Counted from the stretch's first letter, positions 1-6,038 are shown. The stretch is DNA of 7,958 nucleotides from JANYIP01 sp031394045 (GCA_031394045.1 JANMWN010000132.1:1-7958); one strand, 5' to 3'. Translations and numbers: made by a program. The notes: generated by a model not told the origin, from the letters alone.

Positions 1-36
1 TTCCCGTAGCAGGCACCTCCGACAGAACCATGATCG

Positions 37-63
37 TTGTCCACAGGCAACACCTGTGGACAA
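37..63. promoter_or_regulatory. Perfect inverted repeat containing two opposed DnaA-box-like 9-mers
   Basis: The arms TTGTCCACAGG (37-47) and CCTGTGGACAA (53-63) are perfect reverse complements around a 5-base centre, CAACA. The outer nine bases of each arm, TTGTCCACA, match the DnaA box preferred in high-GC actinobacteria such as Streptomyces and Mycobacterium. The right arm overlaps the proposed -35 element of the cupin promoter, so a bound protein could repress or modulate that promoter. The same palindrome could instead be the operator of an unrelated dimeric repressor, or a terminator for a gene left of the window. The repeat is seen directly; DnaA binding is an inference. Confidence 0.6.
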
Positions 64-84
64 GCTACGCAGCAGCGATAGGTT
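57..84 (+). promoter_or_regulatory. Likely leaderless promoter of the cupin gene
   Basis: TGGACA (57-62) matches five of six bases of the -35 consensus TTGACA. TAGGTT (79-84) fits the actinobacterial -10 TANNNT. The spacer is 16 bases. Seven bases separate the -10 from the ATG at 92, so transcription would begin at or next to the start codon. No Shine-Dalgarno sequence lies before the ATG, which fits a leaderless message. The -35 lies inside the inverted repeat at 37-63. Confidence 0.55.
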
Positions 85-91
85 CTAACCC

Positions 92-580
92 ATGAGCGCC
101 ATCGAGCACGTGGTGATCCACCAGCCAGGCGAAGGCCGCCGCATCGACATGGGCTCCTTCCACATGACGGTCAAGGCGGAGCACGGCGACACCGCGGCAA
201 GGCTGTCGGTCCTGGAGGCGGACGAGCCGCCCGGCTTCGGTCCGCCGATGCATATCCACCGCGACGCCGGCGAAGCCTTCTACGTGCTCAGCGGCGAGTA
301 CGTGATCTTCGTGGACGACGCCGAGCACGTCTGCGGCGCTGGCTCGTTCATCTACATCCCCGCCGGCGTCAATCACGGCTTCCGGGTCGGGCCCGCGCCC
401 AGCCGCAAGCTGGTCATCTTCGTACCCGCAGCGATGGTCAGCTACTTCGACGAGCTGGCCGCCGCGAACGCCCGCGCCGCGACTCTCGACCCCGTATCCC
501 TCGACTCCGCCACCCTCGGCGACCTGGCGCAGAGGTACGGCATGCAGGTCACCGGCCCGGTCCCCGAGGGGTACGTCTGA
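92..580 (+). CDS. Single-domain cupin protein
   Basis: A 162-residue protein with one double-stranded beta-helix (cupin) domain. Cupin motif 1 is visible at about residues 49-68, with His54, His56 and Glu61 followed by Gly68. Motif 2 is at about 84-95, with Pro90, Gly92 and His95. The three histidines and the glutamate are the usual ligands of one divalent metal ion, so the metal site looks intact. There is no signal peptide or membrane segment, so it is probably cytosolic. The C-terminal tail (about 115-162) is predicted helical and ends in a stretch often seen after Cupin_2 domains in actinobacteria. Members of this superfamily include dioxygenases, isomerases and small-molecule binding proteins, and the substrate cannot be told from the sequence. 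The ATG at 92 is favoured because a -10 element lies exactly seven bases upstream. The next gene begins 40 bases downstream with its own promoter. Confidence 0.9.
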   Translation: MSAIEHVVIHQPGEGRRIDMGSFHMTVKAEHGDTAARLSVLEADEPPGFGPPMHIHRDAGEAFYVLSGEYVIFVDDAEHVCGAGSFIYIPAGVNHGFRVGPAPSRKLVIFVPAAMVSYFDELAAANARAATLDPVSLDSATLGDLAQRYGMQVTGPVPEGYV

Positions 581-607
581 CGGTCCAGCCACCATAAGCA
601 CCGCGGC

Positions 608-613
608 TAGGCT
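608..613 (+). promoter_or_regulatory. -10 element of a likely leaderless promoter for the small membrane protein
   Basis: TAGGCT (608-613) fits TANNNT and is followed by seven bases and the ATG at 621, the same spacing as at the cupin gene. No ribosome binding site precedes the ATG. A convincing -35 is not visible. The element lies in the 40-base gap after the cupin stop codon, which contains no terminator-like hairpin, so read-through from the cupin gene is also possible. Confidence 0.45.
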
Positions 614-620
614 CCCGAAC

Positions 621-818
621 ATGAGCGAGCAACCGGAGCCAGGAGTCACGAAGATCCGGTTCGCCCTGACCGTCGCGGTCGTCTTCGCGTTCATGGCGGT
701 GTTCGGTCACGGCGTCCAGCGCTGGGCCGGCATCGCGGGAGTCCTGATCTGGCTGGCCATAGCCAAGGTCATCGAGCTCAGGTACCGGCTCGCCCGGCGC
801 AGGACGCCGCCCGACTAG
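621..818 (+). CDS. Small two-helix membrane protein of unknown function
   Basis: A 65-residue protein I do not recognise. A polar N-terminus (about residues 1-11) is followed by two hydrophobic stretches, about 12-31 and 34-52, joined by a very short turn containing His, Gln, Arg and Trp. The end is strongly basic, with several arginines (about 54-62). By the positive-inside rule the basic tail should face the cytoplasm, and so would the N-terminus, giving a hairpin in the membrane. The case that it is real rests on codon usage like the neighbours, a -10 element seven bases before the ATG, and the stop codon packed against the helicase stop. It overlaps the pcrA CDS by four bases (815-818), tail to tail. 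No function can be assigned. Confidence 0.75.
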   Translation: MSEQPEPGVTKIRFALTVAVVFAFMAVFGHGVQRWAGIAGVLIWLAIAKVIELRYRLARRRTPPD

Positions 819-3073
819 AGCTTGTCGACGGGGGCGTAGCGCAGCAGGAGTCGCTTGACGCCGGACGTACCGAAGTCGATGGTCGCCTCGGACTTCTCGG
901 CGATGCCGGCGGTCGAGACCACCGTCCCGAGGCCGAAGGTGTCATGGGTGACGCGGTCCCCCGGCGACAGCGACACGACCGCACGATTGCCGGGCGAGCG
1001 AGTCGTCGGCCGCGCCGCCAACGCAGCACCAGCAGGCGGTACGGATACCGACGAGCCCACCCGCTGCCAATCCACCAGCTCCTCAGGTACCTCTTCGAGG
1101 AAGCGGGACGGCGGGTTGTACGAGGGCGCCCCCCACGCCGACCGTACGACCGCTCGCGACAGGTACAACCGCTGGCGCGCCCTGGTGATCCCGACGTACG
1201 CGAGCCGCCGCTCCTCCTCGAGCTCCTTCGGGTCGGCCAGCGAGCGCATGTGCGGGAAGACGCCGTCCTCGAGCCCGGTGAGGAACACGACCGGGAACTC
1301 CAGTCCCTTGGCGGTGTGCAGGGTCATCAGCGTCACCACGCCACCGCTCTCGCCCTCGGCGTCCGGGATCTGGTCGGCGTCCGCGACCAGCGAGACCTGC
1401 TCGAGGAAGTCGGCCAAGGTGCCTTCGGGGTTGGCCTCCTCGTACTCGCGGCAGACGGCTTCGAGCTCGCCGATGTTCTCGGCCCGCGTCTCGTCCTGCG
1501 GGTCGGTCGAGGCCTGCAGCTCGGCCAGGTAACCGGTCTGCTCCATCGCCGCGACCAGCACGGTCGCCGGCCCGGACCCTGCCTCGACCAGGGTGCCGAG
1601 CGTCTCCATCAGCCGGTTGAAAGCCTCGATGGCCACCAACGATCGCGGGTTGATGCCAGGGGCATCGGCCGCCCGTAGCAACGCCTGGTTGAACGGGATC
1701 CGCTCGCGCTCGGCCAGCGCCGTCACGCAGGCCTGCGCGCGATCCCCGATACCGCGACGCGGGGTGTTGAGGATGCGCAGCAGCGAGACTGCGTCCGTGG
1801 GGTTCGCAAGCACCCGCATGTAAGCGAGCGCGTCACGCACCTCGCGGCGTTCGTAGAACCGAACCCCACCAACGACTTTGTACGGCAGGCCGACCCGGAT
1901 GAAGACCTCTTCGAAGACCCGGCTCTGCGCGTTGGTGCGGTAGAACACGGCGACGTCGGAGGGCTTCGCCTCGCCGACGTCACCGAGCGCGTCGATCTCC
2001 GTGGCGACGAAGGCGGCCTCGTCGTGCTCGTTGTCGGCGACGTACCCCACCACGGCCCGCCCCGCGTCGGAGTCGGTCCACAGGTTCTTGGCCCGGCGCC
2101 CGGAGTTGCGGCTGATGACCGAGTTGGCCGCCGACAGGATGGTCTGCGTCGAGCGGTAGTTCTGCTCGAGCAGGATCGTCGTCGCGTCGGGGTAGTCCTC
2201 CTCGAACTGCAGGATGTTGCGGATGCTGGCGCCCCGGAACGCGTAGATCGACTGGTCGGCGTCCCCCACCACGCACAGCTCAGCGGGTGGTACCTCGGCG
2301 GTGCCGCTCCCGACGAGCTCGCGTACCAGTACGTACTGCGCGTGGTTGGTGTCCTGGTACTCGTCGACGAGCACGTGCCGGAACCGCCGACGGTAGTGCT
2401 CGGCCACCGCCGGGAACGCCTGAAGCAGGTTGACCGTCGTCATGATCAGGTCGTCGAAGTCGAAGGCGTTCGCCTCGCGCAGCCGCGCCTGGTAGCGCGC
2501 GTACGCCTCGGCGACCGTCTGCTCCATGTGGTTGGCAGCGGTACGCGTGTAGGTCTCGTGGTCGATCAGCTCGTTCTTGAGGTTGCTGACCTGCGCCGAG
2601 AACGACCGCGGCGGGTACCGCTTCGGGTCCAGGTCGAGCTCGCGGCACACCAGCGCCATCAGCCGCTGACTGTCCGCGGCGTCGTAGATCGAGAACGTCG
2701 AGGTGAACCCCAGGACCTTGTGCTCGGCCCGAAGGATGCGTACACACGCCGAGTGGAACGTGCTCACCCACATGGCACGGGAGCGACCGCCGACCAGCGA
2801 GGCGACCCGCTCCTTCATCTCGCCGGCGGCCTTGTTCGTGAACGTGATCGCCAGGATCTCGCCCGGCTGGGCCCCGCGTGCGGCGAGGAGGTACGCGATC
2901 CGATGGGCCAGCACCCGGGTCTTGCCCGACCCGGCGCCGGCGACGATCAGCAGCGGCGAGCCTTGGTGGACCACGGCCGCGCGCTGCGGCGGGTTGAGAC
3001 CCTCGAGCAGCCGCTCGGCCGCCGTGGACAGCGAGGGAGCAGGGGGCTGCTCCTGCCCGAAGAGGGTGCTCAT
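815..3073 (-). CDS. pcrA: ATP-dependent 3'-5' DNA helicase PcrA (UvrD-type, superfamily 1A)
   Basis: A full-length 752-residue superfamily 1 helicase that unwinds DNA with 3'-5' polarity in nucleotide excision repair and in clearing replication and recombination intermediates. All core motifs are present: Q-motif region 26-34, Walker A at 45-52 with Lys51, Walker B DEYQD at 237-241, the motif III region GDADQSIYAFRG at 270-281, the NYRST element at 305-309, motif V at about 579-604 with HTAKGLE, and motif VI at about 619-641 with YVGITRAR. The C-terminal segment (about 703-752) is the small Tudor-like domain typical of PcrA, which binds RNA polymerase in characterised relatives. The end KRLLLRYAPVDKL is characteristic of actinobacterial PcrA/UvrD1. 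The ATG at 3073 is favoured because a -10 lies close upstream; no Shine-Dalgarno sequence is seen. The gene is divergent from the PIG-L deacetylase gene and convergent with the small membrane protein gene, with overlapping stop codons. Nothing looks truncated. Confidence 0.97.
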   Translation of the reverse strand: MSTLFGQEQPPAPSLSTAAERLLEGLNPPQRAAVVHQGSPLLIVAGAGSGKTRVLAHRIAYLLAARGAQPGEILAITFTNKAAGEMKERVASLVGGRSRAMWVSTFHSACVRILRAEHKVLGFTSTFSIYDAADSQRLMALVCRELDLDPKRYPPRSFSAQVSNLKNELIDHETYTRTAANHMEQTVAEAYARYQARLREANAFDFDDLIMTTVNLLQAFPAVAEHYRRRFRHVLVDEYQDTNHAQYVLVRELVGSGTAEVPPAELCVVGDADQSIYAFRGASIRNILQFEEDYPDATTILLEQNYRSTQTILSAANSVISRNSGRRAKNLWTDSDAGRAVVGYVADNEHDEAAFVATEIDALGDVGEAKPSDVAVFYRTNAQSRVFEEVFIRVGLPYKVVGGVRFYERREVRDALAYMRVLANPTDAVSLLRILNTPRRGIGDRAQACVTALAERERIPFNQALLRAADAPGINPRSLVAIEAFNRLMETLGTLVEAGSGPATVLVAAMEQTGYLAELQASTDPQDETRAENIGELEAVCREYEEANPEGTLADFLEQVSLVADADQIPDAEGESGGVVTLMTLHTAKGLEFPVVFLTGLEDGVFPHMRSLADPKELEEERRLAYVGITRARQRLYLSRAVVRSAWGAPSYNPPSRFLEEVPEELVDWQRVGSSVSVPPAGAALAARPTTRSPGNRAVVSLSPGDRVTHDTFGLGTVVSTAGIAEKSEATIDFGTSGVKRLLLRYAPVDKL

Positions 3074-3082
3074 GACCGACTG

Positions 3083-3104
3083 ATCCTAAGGGGATCCCAC
3101 TGAC
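3083..3104 (-). promoter_or_regulatory. pcrA promoter resembling the RecA-NDp (PafBC-type) DNA-damage promoter
   Basis: Read on the minus strand, GTCAGTG (3104-3098) is followed by nine bases and then TAGGAT (3088-3083), a very good -10. The ATG at 3073 follows nine bases later, so the message would be leaderless or nearly so. No normal -35 is visible 16-18 bases above the -10. The reported LexA-independent damage promoter of mycobacteria is TTGTCRGTG-N8-TANNNT. Here the last seven bases of its upstream half match exactly, but the spacer is nine rather than eight. The sequence match is direct; damage induction is inferred. Confidence 0.5.
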
Positions 3105-3111
3105 GCGCCGG

Positions 3112-3142
3112 TAGTGTGGATCCGCCCACCCAGCTGAAGGAG
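3112..3142 (+). promoter_or_regulatory. -10 element and ribosome binding site of the PIG-L deacetylase gene
   Basis: TAGTGT (3112-3117) fits a TANNNT -10 and would start transcription near 3124. GAAGGAG (3136-3142), an excellent Shine-Dalgarno sequence, lies five bases before the GTG at 3148 and decides that start. Unlike its neighbours, this gene would therefore have a leadered message. No clear -35 is visible. The region is shared back to back with the pcrA promoter. Confidence 0.6.
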
Positions 3143-3147
3143 TACCC

Positions 3148-3867
3148 GTGCTCGACGACAGCGAGGTGGAGCGCGTCCTAGTGGTCGCGGCCCACCCTGA
3201 CGACATCGACTTCGGCGCGTCCGGCACCATCGCCGGGTTCACCAAGGCCGGCTTCGAGGTGACGTACGCGATCGTCACCAACGGCGACGCCGGCGGGTTC
3301 GACCCGGACGTCCCCCGCTCGGAGATCCCCAGGATCCGCCAGGAGGAGCAGCGGGCCGCGGCGGCCTGCGTCGGCGTCACGGACGTGCGCTTCCTAGGCT
3401 ACGTCGACGGCGAGCTGACGGTGACGCACGACCTGCGCCGCGACATCTCCCGCGTCATCCGTCAGGTACGCCCCCAGCGGCTGCTCGCCCAGTCGCCCGA
3501 GCGAAACTGGGCCCGGCTCGGCGCCTCGCACCCTGACCATCTGGCCACGGGCGAGGCCACGATCCAGGCTGTGTACCCCGACGCTCGCAACCCCTTCGCG
3601 CACGTGTCGCTGCTCGGCGACGAGGGACTCGAGGCCTGGACGGTGCACGAGGTCTGGGTGATGGGCGGGCCGGCCCCCACCCACTACGTCGACGTCACGG
3701 ACACCTTCGACGCCAAGATCGCAGCGTTGCGCGCGCACGAGTCGCAGACGGCCCACATGGACAACCTCGAGGGGCTGCTGCGGGCCTGGGGCGAGCGCAA
3801 CGCCGAGGCGGGCCAGCTCGGCGAGGGCCGGCTGGCTGAGGCGTTCATGGTCGTCTCGATTCCCTGA
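3148..3867 (+). CDS. PIG-L family zinc-dependent deacetylase (LmbE/MshB-like fold)
   Basis: A 239-residue GTG-started protein of the PIG-L/LmbE family, metal-dependent hydrolases that usually remove an acetyl group from an N-acetylglucosamine-type sugar. The signature AHPDD is at residues 15-19. By analogy with MshB, His16 and Asp19 bind zinc and Asp18 is the catalytic base. The second family motif, HPDH, is at 128-131, with His131 as the third zinc ligand. The N-terminus forms a Rossmann-like first strand (9-14), and there is no signal peptide, so it is cytosolic. Family members act in mycothiol synthesis (MshB), detoxification of mycothiol conjugates (Mca), and lipid, glycan or antibiotic tailoring. 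This protein is shorter than MshB or Mca (about 300 residues), and its motif is followed by Ile-Asp-Phe-Gly rather than Glu. It is therefore probably a different subgroup with an unknown substrate. A strong ribosome binding site supports the start. Confidence 0.92.
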   Translation: MLDDSEVERVLVVAAHPDDIDFGASGTIAGFTKAGFEVTYAIVTNGDAGGFDPDVPRSEIPRIRQEEQRAAAACVGVTDVRFLGYVDGELTVTHDLRRDISRVIRQVRPQRLLAQSPERNWARLGASHPDHLATGEATIQAVYPDARNPFAHVSLLGDEGLEAWTVHEVWVMGGPAPTHYVDVTDTFDAKIAALRAHESQTAHMDNLEGLLRAWGERNAEAGQLGEGRLAEAFMVVSIP

Positions 3868-3877
3868 CGGCTGATCC

Positions 3878-3911
3878 TTCTTAGCCTTCGTTCAGGGTGA
3901 CCCGCCACACT
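3878..3911 (+). promoter_or_regulatory. mprA promoter: tandem 8-mer regulator box plus -10-like element
   Basis: Two related 8-mers, TTCTTAGC (3878-3885) and CGTTCAGG (3889-3896), lie head to tail with an 11-base period. Ten bases after the second TTCAG comes CACACT (3906-3911), a weak -10, and six bases later the GTG at 3918. No -35 is present; the box occupies its place, as in promoters activated by OmpR-family regulators. A closely matching arrangement precedes the protease gene. Binding by the encoded regulator, meaning autoregulation, is inferred from that match. Confidence 0.6.
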
Positions 3912-3917
3912 GGGCCA

Positions 3918-4619
3918 GTGCGCGTACTCGTGGTTGAGGATGACCCCGGGGTCCGGGAGTCGCTTCGGCGTTCGCTGACCTTCAACGGGTTCACGGTGGT
4001 CACCGCCGACGACGGCGCCGCCGGGCTCGCCGCCGCTACCTCGACCACCGAGCGGCCTGACGCCGTCCTCCTGGACGTCATGCTGCCGCGGATGGACGGG
4101 CTCGAGGTCTGCCGTCGCCTCCGCGCCGCCGGCGACGACCTACCGATCCTGATGCTCACCGCGCGCGACGAGGTGGCCGACCGGGTGGCCGGGCTCGACG
4201 CCGGCGCCGACGACTACCTGCCCAAACCGTTCGCCCTCGAGGAGCTGCTGGCCCGGCTGCGGGCACTGCTCCGGCGTACCCGTGCGACCGGCGCCGAGGG
4301 CGGAGCCGACGGCGCCGAGCTGCACTTCGCCGACCTCGTGCTCGACCCCGAGACCCGGGACGTACGCCGCGGCGAGCGCAGGATCCGGCTGACCCGTACC
4401 GAGTTCTCGCTGCTCGAGACCCTGCTGACCCGGCCGCGCCGGGTGCTGACCCGGGGCCAGATCCTCGAAGAGGTCTGGGGCTACGACTTCCCCACCACCG
4501 CGAACTCGCTCGAGGTCTACATCGGCTACCTCCGTCGCAAGACCGAGGAGGGCGGCGAGCCCCGGCTGGTGCACACCGTCCGAGGGGTCGGGTACGTCCT
4601 GCGCGAGACCCCGCCATGA
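3918..4619 (+). CDS. mprA: OmpR/PhoB-family response regulator, MprA-like
   Basis: A 233-residue two-domain response regulator. The receiver domain (about 1-120) has the acidic pair Asp8 and Asp9, phospho-acceptor Asp53 in LLDVMLPRMDG, Thr81 and Lys103 (in LPKPFALEELLAR). The C-terminal winged helix-turn-helix (about 134-228) has the recognition-helix region SLEVYIGYLRRK at 197-208. The protein, including the ending VGYVLRETPP, resembles Mycobacterium tuberculosis MprA closely as I remember it. MprA responds to envelope stress and activates its own operon, stress sigma factors and pepD. An in-frame upstream GTG at 3897 would add seven residues, but it lies inside the promoter box, upstream of the predicted transcription start, and the family usually begins right before the RVLVVEDD strand. 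The stop overlaps the kinase start as ATGA (4616-4619), which implies translational coupling. Confidence 0.93.
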   Translation: MRVLVVEDDPGVRESLRRSLTFNGFTVVTADDGAAGLAAATSTTERPDAVLLDVMLPRMDGLEVCRRLRAAGDDLPILMLTARDEVADRVAGLDAGADDYLPKPFALEELLARLRALLRRTRATGAEGGADGAELHFADLVLDPETRDVRRGERRIRLTRTEFSLLETLLTRPRRVLTRGQILEEVWGYDFPTTANSLEVYIGYLRRKTEEGGEPRLVHTVRGVGYVLRETPP

Positions 4620-5983
4620 GAGTGCCCGGACGGACGCTGAGCCTGCGCGGTCGGGTCGCCCTGCTGGTGTCGGCAGCAGTCGCGATCGCAGTCGCCGCGG
4701 TGACCGTCGCGGCCCTGATGGTGGTCAGCGCGCAGGTGCACCGCCAGTTCGACCAGGACCTGATCGGCCGCGCGCGCGCTGCCGTGGGGGGCGCGCTCGG
4801 CGACCCCGAGCGGCTCAGTCACGTCGACCGCTCGACGTACGGCGACGTCGAGGTCGCCCTGCTGTTCCCGAACGGCGACGTTGCGCTGCCCCCCGGCGGT
4901 GAGCGGCCGCCCACCGACGCGACCGAGATGTCCGTGGCCCGCTCGCAGGACCACGGTTCGATCCGTACCGCGGAGCAAGGTGGCCAGAGCCTGCGCGTGG
5001 TCGCCGTCCCCGCCGGAGGGCTCGCGCTCGTCCTCGCGCAGTCGACCAGCTCCACCGAGCACACCCTGCGCGTCCTGACACTGGTGCTGGGCGGGGTCGG
5101 CCTGGCCGGTGTCCTGCTGTCGGCGCTGGCCGGGCTGCTGGTCGCTCGCGCCGGGCTGCGACCGGTCGAGCGGTTGACCGCAGCGGCCGAGGACATCGCG
5201 CGGACCGAGCAGCTCGCCACGATCCCGGTGCACGGCACCGACGAGCTGGCCCGGCTGACCGAGGCGTTCAACGCGATGCTGGTCGCGCTCGACAGCTCGC
5301 GGACACGGCAGAAGCAGCTGGTCGCCGATGCGGGGCACGAGCTGCGTACGCCGCTGACCTCGTTGCGTACCAACCTCGATCTGCTCGCCCAGAACGACTC
5401 GACCGAGCCGGCGGCCCAGCTGCCCTACGGCGACCGGGTGGCCCTGATCTCCGACGTACGCGCCCAGATCGAGGAGCTCAGCGTCCTCGTCGGGGACCTG
5501 GTCGAGCTGTCCCGCGACGACGGCCCCACCACGAGCGGCACCCTCGAGCCGGTCGACGTCGCCGAGGTGGTGGACCGTGCGGTCGAACGCGTACGCCGCC
5601 GCGCCCAGGGGCTGACCTTCGACGTCGAGGCCGAGCCGTGGGAGGTCACCGGGCAGCCGGCCGCCCTCGAGCGGGCCGTCACCAACCTGCTCGACAACGC
5701 CGCGAAATGGTCGCCTCCCGGCGGCACCGTCACCGTCCGGCTGGCCGACGGCGAGCTGACCGTCGACGACCAGGGCCCGGGGATCGACGAGGCCGACCGG
5801 CCGCACGTCTTCGAGCGGTTCTACCGCTCTATCGAGGCACGGGCGATGCCCGGATCGGGGCTGGGCCTGGCCATCGTCGCCCTCACCGTCCGCCGGCACG
5901 GGGGCGAGGTCGAGGCCGGGCAGGCTCCGGGCGGCGGCGCCCGCATCACGCTGCGGCTGCCCGCGGCCGTCCCGGTTTCTTAG
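4616..5983 (+). CDS. mprB: Membrane sensor histidine kinase with HAMP domain, MprB-like
   Basis: A 455-residue class I histidine kinase, the likely partner of the upstream regulator. A first transmembrane helix lies at about 13-38. A sensor domain of about 110 residues outside the membrane (about 39-149) and a second helix at about 154-177 follow. The HAMP linker is about 178-230. The dimerisation domain carries the phosphorylated His241 in AGHELRTPLTSLR. The ATPase domain has the N box NLLDNAAKWS (357-366), G1 box DDQGPGI (384-390), F box FERFYR (399-404) and G2 box GSGLGLAIV (413-421), all intact. In mycobacteria MprB senses envelope damage, and DnaK and misfolded exported protein have been proposed to bear on its signal. 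The ligand here is unknown. The ATG at 4616 is set by overlap with the regulator stop, and no separate promoter is seen. Confidence 0.94.
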   Translation: MRVPGRTLSLRGRVALLVSAAVAIAVAAVTVAALMVVSAQVHRQFDQDLIGRARAAVGGALGDPERLSHVDRSTYGDVEVALLFPNGDVALPPGGERPPTDATEMSVARSQDHGSIRTAEQGGQSLRVVAVPAGGLALVLAQSTSSTEHTLRVLTLVLGGVGLAGVLLSALAGLLVARAGLRPVERLTAAAEDIARTEQLATIPVHGTDELARLTEAFNAMLVALDSSRTRQKQLVADAGHELRTPLTSLRTNLDLLAQNDSTEPAAQLPYGDRVALISDVRAQIEELSVLVGDLVELSRDDGPTTSGTLEPVDVAEVVDRAVERVRRRAQGLTFDVEAEPWEVTGQPAALERAVTNLLDNAAKWSPPGGTVTVRLADGELTVDDQGPGIDEADRPHVFERFYRSIEARAMPGSGLGLAIVALTVRRHGGEVEAGQAPGGGARITLRLPAAVPVS

Positions 5984-5998
5984 CCGTCCCTCGGCCTG

Positions 5999-6032
5999 TT
6001 CTCAGCCCTCTCTCAGAACGACCGAGCACAGT
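5999..6032 (+). promoter_or_regulatory. pepD promoter: tandem 8-mer regulator box plus -10-like element
   Basis: TTCTCAGC (5999-6006) and CTCTCAGA (6010-6017) form a head-to-tail pair with an 11-base period, CTCAG-N6-CTCAG at the core. Ten bases after the second CTCAG comes CACAGT (6027-6032), and seven bases later the ATG at 6040. Box core, period and distance to the -10 are the same as in front of mprA, and 17 of 24 aligned bases agree. No -35 and no ribosome binding site are visible, so a regulator-dependent, leaderless promoter is likely. Confidence 0.6.
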
Positions 6033-6038
6033 CGTTCT
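6015..6038. promoter_or_regulatory. Perfect 8-base inverted repeat over the pepD -10 region
   Basis: AGAACGAC (6015-6022) and GTCGTTCT (6031-6038) are perfect reverse complements separated by eight bases, so the half-sites are 16 bases apart. The repeat begins at the end of the tandem box, covers the -10 and ends just before the start codon. If the message is leaderless, this is not an RNA hairpin but a possible DNA site for a second, dimeric regulator, most likely a repressor. No equivalent repeat is found before mprA. Its function is inferred only from position and symmetry. Confidence 0.45.

Noticed and set aside
1..32. Possible divergent gene on the minus strand beginning with ATG at 32 and running off the left edge.
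   Set aside because: Only about ten codons are visible, with no ribosome binding site or -10 before the ATG, so it cannot be supported.
2074..2082. Another DnaA-box-like sequence, CGGTCCACA.
   Set aside because: It mismatches the consensus in the outer positions, is single, and lies in the pcrA coding sequence.
2024..3103. A 359-codon plus-strand open frame opposite pcrA, and similar long antisense frames opposite mprB (4526-5899) and pepD (6309-7523).
   Set aside because: They mirror clearly real genes with catalytic motifs on the other strand. Such long shadow frames are expected at this GC content, and their products show no recognisable domains.
3897..3917. GTG at 3897 as the start of the response regulator.
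   Set aside because: It lies inside the tandem box and upstream of the predicted transcription start. The GTG at 3918 gives the usual N-terminus of the family.
3908..3920. Odd palindrome CACTGG-G-CCAGTG over the mprA start codon.
   Set aside because: It is short, has no counterpart at pepD, and could arise by chance in GC-rich DNA. It is noted but not called as an operator.
6015..6036. AGAAC and CGTT upstream of pepD as an ECF sigma factor promoter.
   Set aside because: The spacing is only 13 bases, while ECF promoters need about 16-17. The bases are better explained as the inverted repeat.
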